Assembly: GCF_007833795.1 (NCBI RefSeq)
Contig: NZ_CP032704.1
Coordinates: forward strand, 124,001 to 188,000
Origin: Candidatus Pantoea soli
GTDB lineage: Bacteria > Pseudomonadota > Gammaproteobacteria > Enterobacterales > Enterobacteriaceae
DNA length: 64,000 bases
Direction: 5' to 3'
Shown here: positions 26,893-34,397 of the stretch, in pieces
Layout: the number at the start of each line of letters is the position of its first letter
How positions within the stretch are numbered: position 1 is the first letter of the stretch
Notes under the pieces: model-generated
Told to the model about the DNA's origin: nothing
The model's input: only the letters and a program-made list of their open reading frames with translations
Databases searched by the model: none
Translations under genes and position numbers: made by a program

Positions 26893-28242
26893 TTATCCCC
26901 GGTTAAATTCAAGCGGCATTCCGGCTGGCGAAGGTATAATTGCGCCTTCACGCCAGACGATATGACCATTAACAAAGGTCATGACAACGGTGCCCTGCAG
27001 CGGTTTGCCTTCAAACGGCGACCAGCCGCATTTATACAGCAGCTGCTCTCGCTGTACTTTGAGCTCAGCCTGCGGGTTGATCAGCACCAGATCGGCCCAG
27101 TAGCCTTCACGGATATAGCCACGATCTTTAATTTCAAAACGCTCCGCCACGGCATGGCTGGTTTTGGCAACAATTTGTTCGGGGGAAAAAATACCGCACT
27201 GGCAGAGATCGAACAGGGCGGGAAGCGCATGCTGCACCAGGGGTAATCCAGATGGTGCCTCAAAATAAAGCCTGCTTTTCTCCTCGATAAGATGCGGCGC
27301 GTGATCGGTGGCGATGACATCTATGACGCCCTCTTTTACGGCTTGCCACAGTGCCTGCTGGTGGTAGTGCGATTTTACCGAGGGGTTGGCTTTTAGCTTA
27401 TGACCCAGCCAGGCGTAATCATTCTGATTAAAATATAAATGATGTATGCAGGCCTCAGCCGTTATACGTTTTTTCCTGAGCGCCGCGATTGTCGGCGCGG
27501 CCTCAAATAAAGACAGTTCCGCCGCTGTGGTGATATGCAGTACATGCAAACGCGTGCCATACTTTTTAGCCAGTGATACGGCAAGGGCAGAAGACTGATA
27601 GCAGGCCGCAACAGGTCGAATTCTGGCATGCTCTGCCGCCGGAATATCGTCGCCATACTTTTCCCGCCATAGCGCTTCGTTGTGTCTGATTAGCGGCGTA
27701 TCTTCACAGTGGGTGGCCACAATGCAGGGCGCATGACTAAAGATGTTTTCCAGCACCTGTTCATTATCCACCAGCATGTTGCCGGTCGACGATCCCATAA
27801 ATACTTTGATGCCACAGGCCTCATCTGCCTGCAGCGCACGGAGTTCACTGGCGTTATCGTTAGTGGCACCAAACCAGAAGCTGTAGTTCGCTGCTGAGTG
27901 TTGTGAAGCGCGCTGAAACTTATTCTGCAGCGCCTGCCGCGTTGTCGTCGGCGGCATGACATTGGGCATCTCCATATAACTGGTAATGCCGCCGGCAACA
28001 GCAGCCCGAGATTCCGTTGCAATAGTGGCTTTATGGGTCAGTCCGGGCTCACGAAAATGAACCTGATCGTCAATCATACCAGGGATTAACCACAGCCCTT
28101 CTGCATTGATAATCTCCCAGCCAGCCAGGGGCGTAATATCTGCTGCAATTTTTTCTAGGCGACCGTTGACTATCAGCACATCAGCCTCTGAACGGCAATT
28201 GTCATTGATAAGCGTGGCGAATTTTATCAGCGTATGTTTCAA
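26893..28242 (-). CDS. pyrC: Dihydroorotase paralog with altered metal site
   Basis: A 449-residue amidohydrolase of the PyrC/URA4 (class I) type, catalysing ring closure to dihydroorotate in pyrimidine synthesis. Carboxylated lysine in GIKVFMGSSTG, histidines in ATHCEDTPL and LHVLHITTA, and aspartate in ATDHAPH are present. The first motif, normally DxHxH, reads DDQVHFREPG, so one zinc-binding histidine is Gln60. The start is TTG with AGGAG six bases upstream. Such PyrC paralogs are recurrent members of Zur-controlled COG0523 clusters. Confidence 0.9.
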   Translation of the reverse strand: MKHTLIKFATLINDNCRSEADVLIVNGRLEKIAADITPLAGWEIINAEGLWLIPGMIDDQVHFREPGLTHKATIATESRAAVAGGITSYMEMPNVMPPTTTRQALQNKFQRASQHSAANYSFWFGATNDNASELRALQADEACGIKVFMGSSTGNMLVDNEQVLENIFSHAPCIVATHCEDTPLIRHNEALWREKYGDDIPAAEHARIRPVAACYQSSALAVSLAKKYGTRLHVLHITTAAELSLFEAAPTIAALRKKRITAEACIHHLYFNQNDYAWLGHKLKANPSVKSHYHQQALWQAVKEGVIDVIATDHAPHLIEEKSRLYFEAPSGLPLVQHALPALFDLCQCGIFSPEQIVAKTSHAVAERFEIKDRGYIREGYWADLVLINPQAELKVQREQLLYKCGWSPFEGKPLQGTVVMTFVNGHIVWREGAIIPSPAGMPLEFNRG

Positions 28243-28297
28243 GCCTGCTCCTTATGACCGGTATTCCTGACAACGGCTATGATGTAGGCGGAAAACT

Positions 28298-28320
28298 GCA
28301 GCCGACGCCTGGTCGGCTGC
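28298..28320 (-). terminator. Hairpin between thrS and pyrC
   Basis: GCAGCCGAC and GTCGGCTGC form perfect 9-bp arms with a five-base loop; on the minus strand it is followed by AGTTTTCC. Could be a partial terminator that lowers expression of pyrC-hemB-amidase relative to thrS. Confidence 0.55.
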
Positions 28321-28327
28321 GTTGAAA

Positions 28328-30289
28328 TTAACGGGCTTTTGCCGGTTGAGAAGGGATTTGGCAGCGTGATGCCAGTAAATCCAGTGCCTCGCCGATAAGT
28401 AGCGTGCCGATGCTCTCACCGTTACGATCGCGAACAGTCACGCGCCCCTGCACTGCTTCTTTTCCGCCCACGATGAGCATATAAGGCACACGAGCCAGCG
28501 TCATTTCACGGATTTTGAGACCCATTTTTTCATTACGCAGATCGCAGTCGCAGCGTATTCCTCGTTTACGAAGTTCAGCCACAATTTGCTGTGCATAGAA
28601 CGTCTGCGGCTCTGAAATGGTCATCACGACGGCCTGAACGGGGGACAGCCAGGCGGGAAGTTTGCCGGCATAGTGCTCAAGCAGAATGCCGGTGAAACGC
28701 TCAAGGGATCCAAATAACGCTCGATGCAGCATAACCGGGCGTTGCATTGTGCCGTCTTCTGCTACGTATCGCATATCGAAGCGCGCCGGGAGGTTCATGT
28801 CGACCTGGAGCGTACCGCACTGCCAGTCTCGTCCGATGGCGTCACGCAGCACAAATTCCAGCTTCGGTCCGTAAAACGCACCTTCGCCGGGGTTGATGCT
28901 CCACGTAAGCGCTTCAGCAGTCAGAGAAGATTCAAGGGCTTGCTCGAGGCGATCCCATTCTTCATCGCTGCCGATACGTTTTTCTGGCCGGGTGGAGAGC
29001 TTGATGGCTACGTCAGTGAAGCCAAACTGACGGTAAATATCCAGCACCAGCTTCAGGATATCGCGGCACTCCGCCTCCACCTGTTGCCCGGTACAAAAAA
29101 TATGCGCATCGTCTTGAGTAAAATGGCGGACGCGCAGCAGACCATGTAGCGAGCCAGATGGCTCATAGCGGTGCACCTTGCCAAATTCCGACATTCTTAT
29201 GGGCAGATCGCGATAGCTTTTTATGCCATGGTTAAACAGTGCCACAGCGCCGGGACAGTTCATCGGCTTCAACGCAAGCGTGCGGCCATCCTCCGTTTGC
29301 GTAGTAAACATATTGTCGCGGTAGTTTTCCCAGTGGCCGGAAATCTCCCACAGCGAACGATCCATCACGTCGGGAGTATTCACCTCAACATAGCCGGCAT
29401 CGTCATGACGCTGGCGCATATAGCGAATCAGCCGCTGGAACAGCGTCCAGCCATGCGGGTGCCAGAACACAGCGCCAGGCGCATCATCCTGGAAGTGAAA
29501 CAAATCAAGATCGCGGCCTAATTTGCGGTGATCGCGCTGCTCCGCCACAGCGCGGCTTTCAAGCCAGCCAGTGAGTTGCCTCGGGGTTGCCCAAGCCGTC
29601 ACGTGGATACGCTGCAGCTGTTCTTTGCTGGCATCGCCTTGCCAGTAAGCACCTGCAACACTCAGTAGCTTAAAGTTACGCAGGAAGCGGGTATTCGGCA
29701 CAGGCGGGCCTGGGAAAATATCGACACCGTCCTGATGGTGCCATAGCGTCACCTGCCCATGGCTGCCAGTCTGCTCCAAGAAATGAACTTTATAAGGTTC
29801 GTTTTGCGCCTCAAACCATGAAACAGCTTCATCATATTCAACCCGCTCCGTCAGCAGTGGCGTTTCATGAGCAACAAGCTGAGTCATACGTTGCTCAATG
29901 CGAACCAGGTCAGCCGTAGTAAAGGGGACTGAGCTAAAAAAGTCGTAGTAAAAGCCGTAATCATTGATACCAGCCTCGACCCGTTGCGCATTGGGGAACA
30001 GCTCTTTAACTGCCTGACCCAGGATTAGCGCACAGCTACGCCGGATAATGCCAAACGCCTCTTTATCATGCAGCGTGATGATATTCAGCCGGGCATCTGT
30101 GGACAGTTCGGCGCTGAGATCGACCGCCTCGCCGTTAAGTTCAGCCGCGATAGCGCTGTCAAATACGGCTTTGCCCATGCTTTTGGTAACTTCAACCAGC
30201 GTATTGCCTTTTGGAAAGATTTTTTGAGAACCATCAGGCAGCGTCAGTGACACACTGTTATTGGGATTGGAAACGACTTCCGACATCAT
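28328..30289 (-). CDS. thrS: Threonyl-tRNA synthetase paralog lacking editing residues
   Basis: A class II synthetase of about 653 residues: TGS domain at 10-75, editing domain at 75-230, catalytic core and C-terminal anticodon-binding domain. Catalytic zinc ligands are kept (C in KPMNCPGA, H in DDAHIFC, H in PVMLHRALFGS). In the editing site four key residues of E. coli ThrRS are replaced: H73 to R84, H77 to L88, C182 to F192, H186 to P196. It should charge threonine but not clear serine. ATG at 30289 is preferred to an upstream TTG. Two palindromes precede it. Confidence 0.92.
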   Translation of the reverse strand: MMSEVVSNPNNSVSLTLPDGSQKIFPKGNTLVEVTKSMGKAVFDSAIAAELNGEAVDLSAELSTDARLNIITLHDKEAFGIIRRSCALILGQAVKELFPNAQRVEAGINDYGFYYDFFSSVPFTTADLVRIEQRMTQLVAHETPLLTERVEYDEAVSWFEAQNEPYKVHFLEQTGSHGQVTLWHHQDGVDIFPGPPVPNTRFLRNFKLLSVAGAYWQGDASKEQLQRIHVTAWATPRQLTGWLESRAVAEQRDHRKLGRDLDLFHFQDDAPGAVFWHPHGWTLFQRLIRYMRQRHDDAGYVEVNTPDVMDRSLWEISGHWENYRDNMFTTQTEDGRTLALKPMNCPGAVALFNHGIKSYRDLPIRMSEFGKVHRYEPSGSLHGLLRVRHFTQDDAHIFCTGQQVEAECRDILKLVLDIYRQFGFTDVAIKLSTRPEKRIGSDEEWDRLEQALESSLTAEALTWSINPGEGAFYGPKLEFVLRDAIGRDWQCGTLQVDMNLPARFDMRYVAEDGTMQRPVMLHRALFGSLERFTGILLEHYAGKLPAWLSPVQAVVMTISEPQTFYAQQIVAELRKRGIRCDCDLRNEKMGLKIREMTLARVPYMLIVGGKEAVQGRVTVRDRNGESIGTLLIGEALDLLASRCQIPSQPAKAR

Positions 30290-30315
30290 ATTTGCGGCGT
30301 CCAGATTGTTTAAAT

Positions 30316-30363
30316 GCAACTTAACTGCAATAGAAAAGCCGCAAGATATCGCAACTAAGTTGC
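30316..30363. promoter_or_regulatory. Two 13-bp palindromes before thrS (non-Zur motif)
   Basis: GCAACTAAGTTGC (30351-30363, perfect 6-1-6 palindrome) and GCAACTTAACTGC (30316-30328, imperfect) are 35 bp apart centre to centre. The same pattern occurs in the divergent promoter at 33809-33859. They differ from Zur boxes, so a separate regulator is implied. Confidence 0.55.
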
Positions 30364-30445
30364 ATTATCAATATTCTTTTTAGGGTCTTCACTGTTTTGA
30401 CGACCGTGTATTCTCAGTACGCAGCCGCTGCTGGCAAAAGGGGAT

Positions 30446-30470
30446 ATGGCCTGCCGACAAGACAGGCCAT
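30446..30470 (-). terminator. Hairpin after the carbonic anhydrase gene
   Basis: ATGGCCTG and CAGGCCAT pair around nine bases; on the minus strand CCCCTTTT follows after a few bases. It separates the dksA2-folE2-camH transcript from thrS. Confidence 0.55.
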
Positions 30471-30477
30471 GCAGGCA

Positions 30478-31038
30478 TCAGAATTCGTTGCGCAGATGCT
30501 GATAACCTTCTACCAGCTGGACATTAGTAGTTGCCACCTCTTCGGAGAACTGCAGGGAGGCGGGATCGACGCGGTCAAAAGCGGCTAAATCGCTGTCTGG
30601 CCCGACGCGCTCGGTTGAGGGAATATAGGTATTTTCCGGCAGCGTAACGCCATCAACCACGGCGTTATAGCGGATCACGCAGCCAGACTGAATGTGACAG
30701 TTGAACAGCACACTGTTGAAACCAATGAACACGCGATCATCAACCTTACAGGGTCCATGTACAATGGCGCGGTGAGCGATTGAACTGCCGCTGCCAATAG
30801 TGACGGCGGCGCCGCTTTTCGAATGGATGACCACACCATCCTGAATATTGGAATGCGAGCCGATAATAATCGGCTCCATTTCACCTTGCTCATTGATTTC
30901 GTCAGCTCGAATAACGGCATAGGGCCCCACGTAGACATAATCTTCAATGATTACCCGGCCGCAGATTACCGCAGTGGGATCGATAAATGCTTTGGTTGAT
31001 ACCTGAGGGGAATGCCCGGTGGGGTTTTTACGCAACAT
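30478..31038 (-). CDS. Gamma-class carbonic anhydrase family protein
   Basis: A 186-residue left-handed beta-helix protein of the CamH/YrdA type with hexapeptide repeats (VIIEDYVYVGPYAVI, IGSHSNIQDGVVIH). Metal-binding histidines are in VIHSKSG and AHRAIVHG. Gamma enzymes can use iron or cobalt instead of zinc, which explains the place of this paralog in zinc-starvation clusters as a replacement for beta-class enzymes. It begins eight bases after folE2, with AAGGAA before the ATG, so it is in one operon with it. Confidence 0.87.
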   Translation of the reverse strand: MLRKNPTGHSPQVSTKAFIDPTAVICGRVIIEDYVYVGPYAVIRADEINEQGEMEPIIIGSHSNIQDGVVIHSKSGAAVTIGSGSSIAHRAIVHGPCKVDDRVFIGFNSVLFNCHIQSGCVIRYNAVVDGVTLPENTYIPSTERVGPDSDLAAFDRVDPASLQFSEEVATTNVQLVEGYQHLRNEF

Positions 31039-31046
31039 AGCTTTAT

Positions 31047-31961
31047 TTATTCCTTACGACTGACCTTAGCAACAGCGTTGTGCGCATGCAGACTTTCCTG
31101 ATGCTCAACGCGAATATCGAATGAACTGAATTCTGTTTCTTTTTGCAGCGCCTGATACAGACGGCGGGCCGCATCCTCACAAAACATCAGGTTCTGGCCA
31201 CAGGCGAGCGCAAAAGCTTGCTCATCACTGCGCTTTACAGCCGTCTGCACGGCAGTTCCGAGGGCCAGCTCACAGCGATCAATAAGATGGCGAAAGGGAA
31301 AGGCAGAACATTCAGGTTTGAGTTTGACCTCGATCCAGGCCCAGCTGCGTTGGCTGTGCGGCGTAGCGGGCAACCCCTGCTCGCCTAACCAGGAGACGAC
31401 TTCTTCCAGCGGCAGACGATCCAGACGTTGACCAAACGCATTACGGAACGCGAGCTGAGCGACCTGCCGGCTGAGTGCTGCCGAAGCAGGACAGGTAGAG
31501 GCATAAGGAATGCCTACCTTCATATTGATCTCATCCGTTTTGCCTGCTCGGGCCGTGAGCGAAACAGGATAGGCTTTCCAGCCTGACTGACTGGAATTAA
31601 GGGATTTTCGTGACAGCAGCAGATCGCCGCGGATAGCCAGACTCGCGTCATTGCTTTGTCCCGGATGGGATGAGAGGAAAGCGCTCAACACATCATGAAC
31701 GCGTTGCGGTGTGACTTCGCCTTCCGTTAAGCTATCCAGCAGCATATACAACCGCGACATATGAATGCCTTTTGCTGCCATCTCATTGTTAAGCAAGTTG
31801 ATGCCCGCATCGACTCTGGCATTGACGGGGCGGCCTTCAAACTCAAGCGGCAGGTCAATCTGTTCCATGCCGACCCAGTCCAGTGCAATATCTTGCAATT
31901 CACTGGAAGAAGACTGCACATCCGCCAGTGACCGCGGGCAAAGCGCATGAGAGGTTGTCAT
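31047..31961 (-). CDS. folE2: GTP cyclohydrolase IB (zinc-independent)
   Basis: A 304-residue GCYH-IB enzyme, making dihydroneopterin triphosphate for folate and queuosine synthesis. Unlike FolE it works with Mn or Fe, and folE2 is a classical Zur-repressed gene in bacteria that also have FolE. The metal-site cysteine lies in ASTCPASAALS and a histidine in TPHSQRSWAWIEV. GAGGA precedes the ATG. It sits between dksA2 and the carbonic anhydrase gene and should be transcribed from the Zur box before dksA2. Confidence 0.95.
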   Translation of the reverse strand: MTTSHALCPRSLADVQSSSSELQDIALDWVGMEQIDLPLEFEGRPVNARVDAGINLLNNEMAAKGIHMSRLYMLLDSLTEGEVTPQRVHDVLSAFLSSHPGQSNDASLAIRGDLLLSRKSLNSSQSGWKAYPVSLTARAGKTDEINMKVGIPYASTCPASAALSRQVAQLAFRNAFGQRLDRLPLEEVVSWLGEQGLPATPHSQRSWAWIEVKLKPECSAFPFRHLIDRCELALGTAVQTAVKRSDEQAFALACGQNLMFCEDAARRLYQALQKETEFSSFDIRVEHQESLHAHNAVAKVSRKE

Positions 31962-32024
31962 AAATTCATCCTCTGTTGTTTATAATGCCGTGAATGGATG
32001 CGGAAATTAGCTCTGACCGCGGGG

Positions 32025-32444
32025 CTATTTACGATACTGCGCCTCTACCATTTCCTGTTTTATCTTGGCGTCGATTGAAAGCTCAGCCGTAGGCCGCAGC
32101 AGCAGGCGCGCCAGCCCGATGGGCTCACCGGTTTCGCGACAGTAGCCGTACTCACCGTTTTTGACGCGCTGCAAGGCCGCATCAAACTTCGGAACCAGGC
32201 GACTTTCGCGATCGATTTGCCGGAAAAGCAGCCGTAGCTCCTCCTCACGCAGCGCCTTGTCAGCCTCATCGCCATGTTGCTCGCTGCGCTCAAGCTGTGT
32301 TTTCAAATAGTCGATATGCGCAATCAGCTCGCTACGTTCATGGCTCAACAGACGTAAAAAGAAATCGAGCTGTTGCGAATTCATATACGCTTCCGGAGGC
32401 ATCGCCAGAATGGCTTGCTGCTCAGAAGACAAAATGCCGGTCAT
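32025..32444 (-). CDS. dksA2: DksA2, zinc-finger-less DksA paralog
   Basis: A 139-residue DksA. The coiled-coil tip motif DxxDxA (DEADKA, residues 59-64) that acts in the RNA polymerase secondary channel is kept. The four zinc cysteines of DksA are reduced to one: C102, T105, S123 and A126 occupy the C-x2-C-x17-C-x2-C positions. It can therefore mediate ppGpp-dependent control without zinc, as shown for DksA2 of Pseudomonas aeruginosa. ATG at 32444 has GGGGGTG six bases upstream; a Zur box lies 20 bases before the start. Confidence 0.95.
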   Translation of the reverse strand: MTGILSSEQQAILAMPPEAYMNSQQLDFFLRLLSHERSELIAHIDYLKTQLERSEQHGDEADKALREEELRLLFRQIDRESRLVPKFDAALQRVKNGEYGYCRETGEPIGLARLLLRPTAELSIDAKIKQEMVEAQYRK

Positions 32445-32464
32445 GATCACCCCCTAATTTTTTT

Positions 32465-32487
32465 GAAACGTTATATCATAACAATAC
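32465..32487. promoter_or_regulatory. Zur box before dksA2
   Basis: GAAACGTTATATCATAACAATAC resembles the enterobacterial Zur consensus (GAAATGTTATA-N-TATAACATTTC), with the arms GTTAT and ATAAC in register. It should repress dksA2-folE2-carbonic anhydrase when zinc is plentiful. Confidence 0.75.
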
Positions 32488-32566
32488 AGAAATAAAAAAA
32501 TGGCCTGGGTTTCGCTCAATCAGACGCGCAAAAAGTAAGCCGCACCACCTGACAAAGCGACATACC

Positions 32567-33766
32567 TCAGACTGACACGCGTGCGATGCGTTGCGGCCAG
32601 GGGTCGCTAAAGATGCCACCGCTACGCCACCATAAAATTTCATCTTCCGTCAGGAAACAGCGTTTCAACGCCATGGCAAAAGCGTTCGCAGCGTCCTCTT
32701 CGCCGATGACTGTCAGGCTGCAACGGCGATCGCCAAAACGTCCTGGCGCGCTGTCAACTTCCTGCTGGAGTATCTGCCGCTCTTCGGCTGTAAGGTGGTT
32801 ATTGGTATGGCGCAGGATCCCCGCCTTCCAGTAGCTGATAAATTCCAGGTTGATACTCCCGGTAGCCTGATTCCACAGCAATGCCAGATCATCGCGACCC
32901 GGTAGCCAGAAAAAGCCTTTGCTGCGATAAACGCCAGTGCTCATAAACTGATGGCAGGTATCCCATAAACGCTGCGGGTGAAAAGGCCGGTCATCTTCAA
33001 TCACTGCCGCTTTCATCGCCCAGGCCGAACGCTCTCCCGAGAGTGAATTGTCCACCTCCTCAGCCAGTTCATCAATCAGCTGACTGACGCGATGGAAATC
33101 GTAATCAGGGAGGTTTTGTAACTTGCCCAGTGCCAGATTGCCTCTGGGAACAGCCATGACGGCAACATAAGGATTCAGCGGATGGATCGCCTGAGCGATA
33201 CTTTTCACCAAGTCAGCAGGCAGCCGGTCGTTTTTGGTCAGGATGAGATGACTACAGAACATAATCTGCTCTGCCAGCAAATTTTCTATATGGCGCTTGC
33301 CCGCCTGCAAATTAGCCTGCAGGCGTGGAATAAGCGCGGAGCCTGCAGCAAAATCATCGTTTAACATTACGCTATCTACCAGCGAAAGAAACCCCTTCAG
33401 CTGCACGTGGGGATGGCGGCGAAAATAGCGCACCAGCGGCAGCGGATGACTGCTGCCGGATGTTTCCAGCAGGATCATATCAGGATGATGATGGGCGAGG
33501 ATTTGCTGCAGAGCATCATCAAGCTTTGTGATGCCACTCGCGCTACTGATGCTGTCAGCAGAGACGGTAAAGAAGTTATGCTTGCTGGCATTAACCAGTT
33601 CGGTATTAGCAATCAGCACCCCATCAACATCCAGTTCGCTCATGTCATTGACGATGACACAGGCGGTCAGACCTTGCCGATGCGCCTGAATGAGCAGGCT
33701 TTTCAGCAAGGTGGTCTTACCCGCACCAAGAAAGCCGTTCAGGATGGTCAGTGGAACTTTTGCCAT
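32567..33766 (-). CDS. COG0523 GTPase with SISS in place of the CxCC metal motif
   Basis: A 399-residue G3E-family GTPase, the CobW/ZigA type of metal chaperone. Walker A is [12 protein letters not shown] (10-21), G3-like ETSGSSHPLP, and G4 reads TKND rather than NKxD. The family's metal motif GCICC is replaced by D-S72-I-S74-S75, so the usual metal-binding cysteines are absent. The C-terminal CobW domain with [13 protein letters not shown] is intact. ATG at 33766 follows GGAGA; the longer frame has no site. Divergent from a Fur-family gene across two 13-bp palindromes. Confidence 0.92.
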   Translation of the reverse strand: MAKVPLTILNGFLGAGKTTLLKSLLIQAHRQGLTACVIVNDMSELDVDGVLIANTELVNASKHNFFTVSADSISSASGITKLDDALQQILAHHHPDMILLETSGSSHPLPLVRYFRRHPHVQLKGFLSLVDSVMLNDDFAAGSALIPRLQANLQAGKRHIENLLAEQIMFCSHLILTKNDRLPADLVKSIAQAIHPLNPYVAVMAVPRGNLALGKLQNLPDYDFHRVSQLIDELAEEVDNSLSGERSAWAMKAAVIEDDRPFHPQRLWDTCHQFMSTGVYRSKGFFWLPGRDDLALLWNQATGSINLEFISYWKAGILRHTNNHLTAEERQILQQEVDSAPGRFGDRRCSLTVIGEEDAANAFAMALKRCFLTEDEILWWRSGGIFSDPWPQRIARVSV

Positions 33767-33808
33767 ATCGTCTCCTTTCCCACAGGCATAAACTCGCCTG
33801 GACTTAAC

Positions 33809-33859
33809 GCAATCAGATTGCAATAATATAGACTCAAGTTCAAAACACAACTGAATTGC
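33809..33859. promoter_or_regulatory. Two 13-bp palindromes in the GTPase/Fur-family divergent promoter
   Basis: GCAATCAGATTGC (33809-33821, perfect 6-1-6) and ACAACTGAATTGC (33847-33859, imperfect) are 38 bp apart. Same pattern as the pair before thrS (GCAAYY-N-RRTTGC). The neighbouring Fur-family protein is the natural candidate to bind them. Confidence 0.55.
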
Positions 33860-33876
33860 ATTGACGGGGTATCTGA

Positions 33877-34329
33877 GTGGATAAAAAGGCTGCACCGGCC
33901 AGCAAGTGGCATCAGATAGTGCGATCGCATGGATTTCGTGTCACCTCCGCAATACTGGCAACGCTTGGTTGCCTGGAGCAGAGTGATGAGGCATTGAGTC
34001 ATGAAGCGCTGACCCTGAAGCTGGGTGAGCAGGCCCCGGACCGCGTTACGCTCTATCGCATACTGGAACGTCTGATACAGGCAGGAATAGTGCAGAAATA
34101 CACTGATTCTTCCCGAACCCAGCATTTCTCGCTCAAGCAGGATGTGGCCATGGGCAGCTTTGAGTGCGATCGGTGTCATCACGTTATACCTATTGAGAAC
34201 GATCCTGTTCTGGCCGCCGCGATGCAGTTAGTTAAAGCGCGCCTGACCGAACAGGGAATGGCTGAACGTGAGGTGACGCTTGCCAGCTACGGTATCTGCT
34301 CCGACTGTAACCAACCTCCCCAGTCCTGA
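33877..34329 (+). CDS. Fur-family regulator without the histidine-rich sensing motif
   Basis: A 150-residue Fur-fold protein: winged helix at 10-75 (APDRVTLYRILERLIQAGIV is the recognition helix region) and a dimerisation domain with two CxxC pairs, C97/C100 and C141/C144, that should hold structural zinc. Where Fur has HHHDH, it reads VAMGS (90-94), so the usual sensing site is missing; H83 is one remaining histidine nearby. The start is GTG. Divergent from the SISS-type GTPase gene, whose promoter it probably controls. It is not a typical Zur; its signal is unknown. Confidence 0.85.
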   Translation: MDKKAAPASKWHQIVRSHGFRVTSAILATLGCLEQSDEALSHEALTLKLGEQAPDRVTLYRILERLIQAGIVQKYTDSSRTQHFSLKQDVAMGSFECDRCHHVIPIENDPVLAAAMQLVKARLTEQGMAEREVTLASYGICSDCNQPPQS

Positions 34330-34349
34330 TTTACTTCCTCTCTGATTCT

Positions 34350-34376
34350 TCACGTGTCTTTGCACGTGATTTTTTT
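34350..34376 (+). terminator. Terminator between the Fur-family gene and cysS
   Basis: TCACGTG-TCTTTG-CACGTGA followed by seven T, 21 bases after the stop. It ends only 21 bases before the cysS start, so cysS must read through it or start from within it. Confidence 0.8.
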
Positions 34377-34397
34377 CACGGCTAATAGGATTAGTGC

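Noticed and set aside
29171..29521. Plus-strand ORFs antisense to thrS, folE2, hemB and the UxaA-family gene
   Set aside because: Shadow frames of well-supported genes, without family resemblance.
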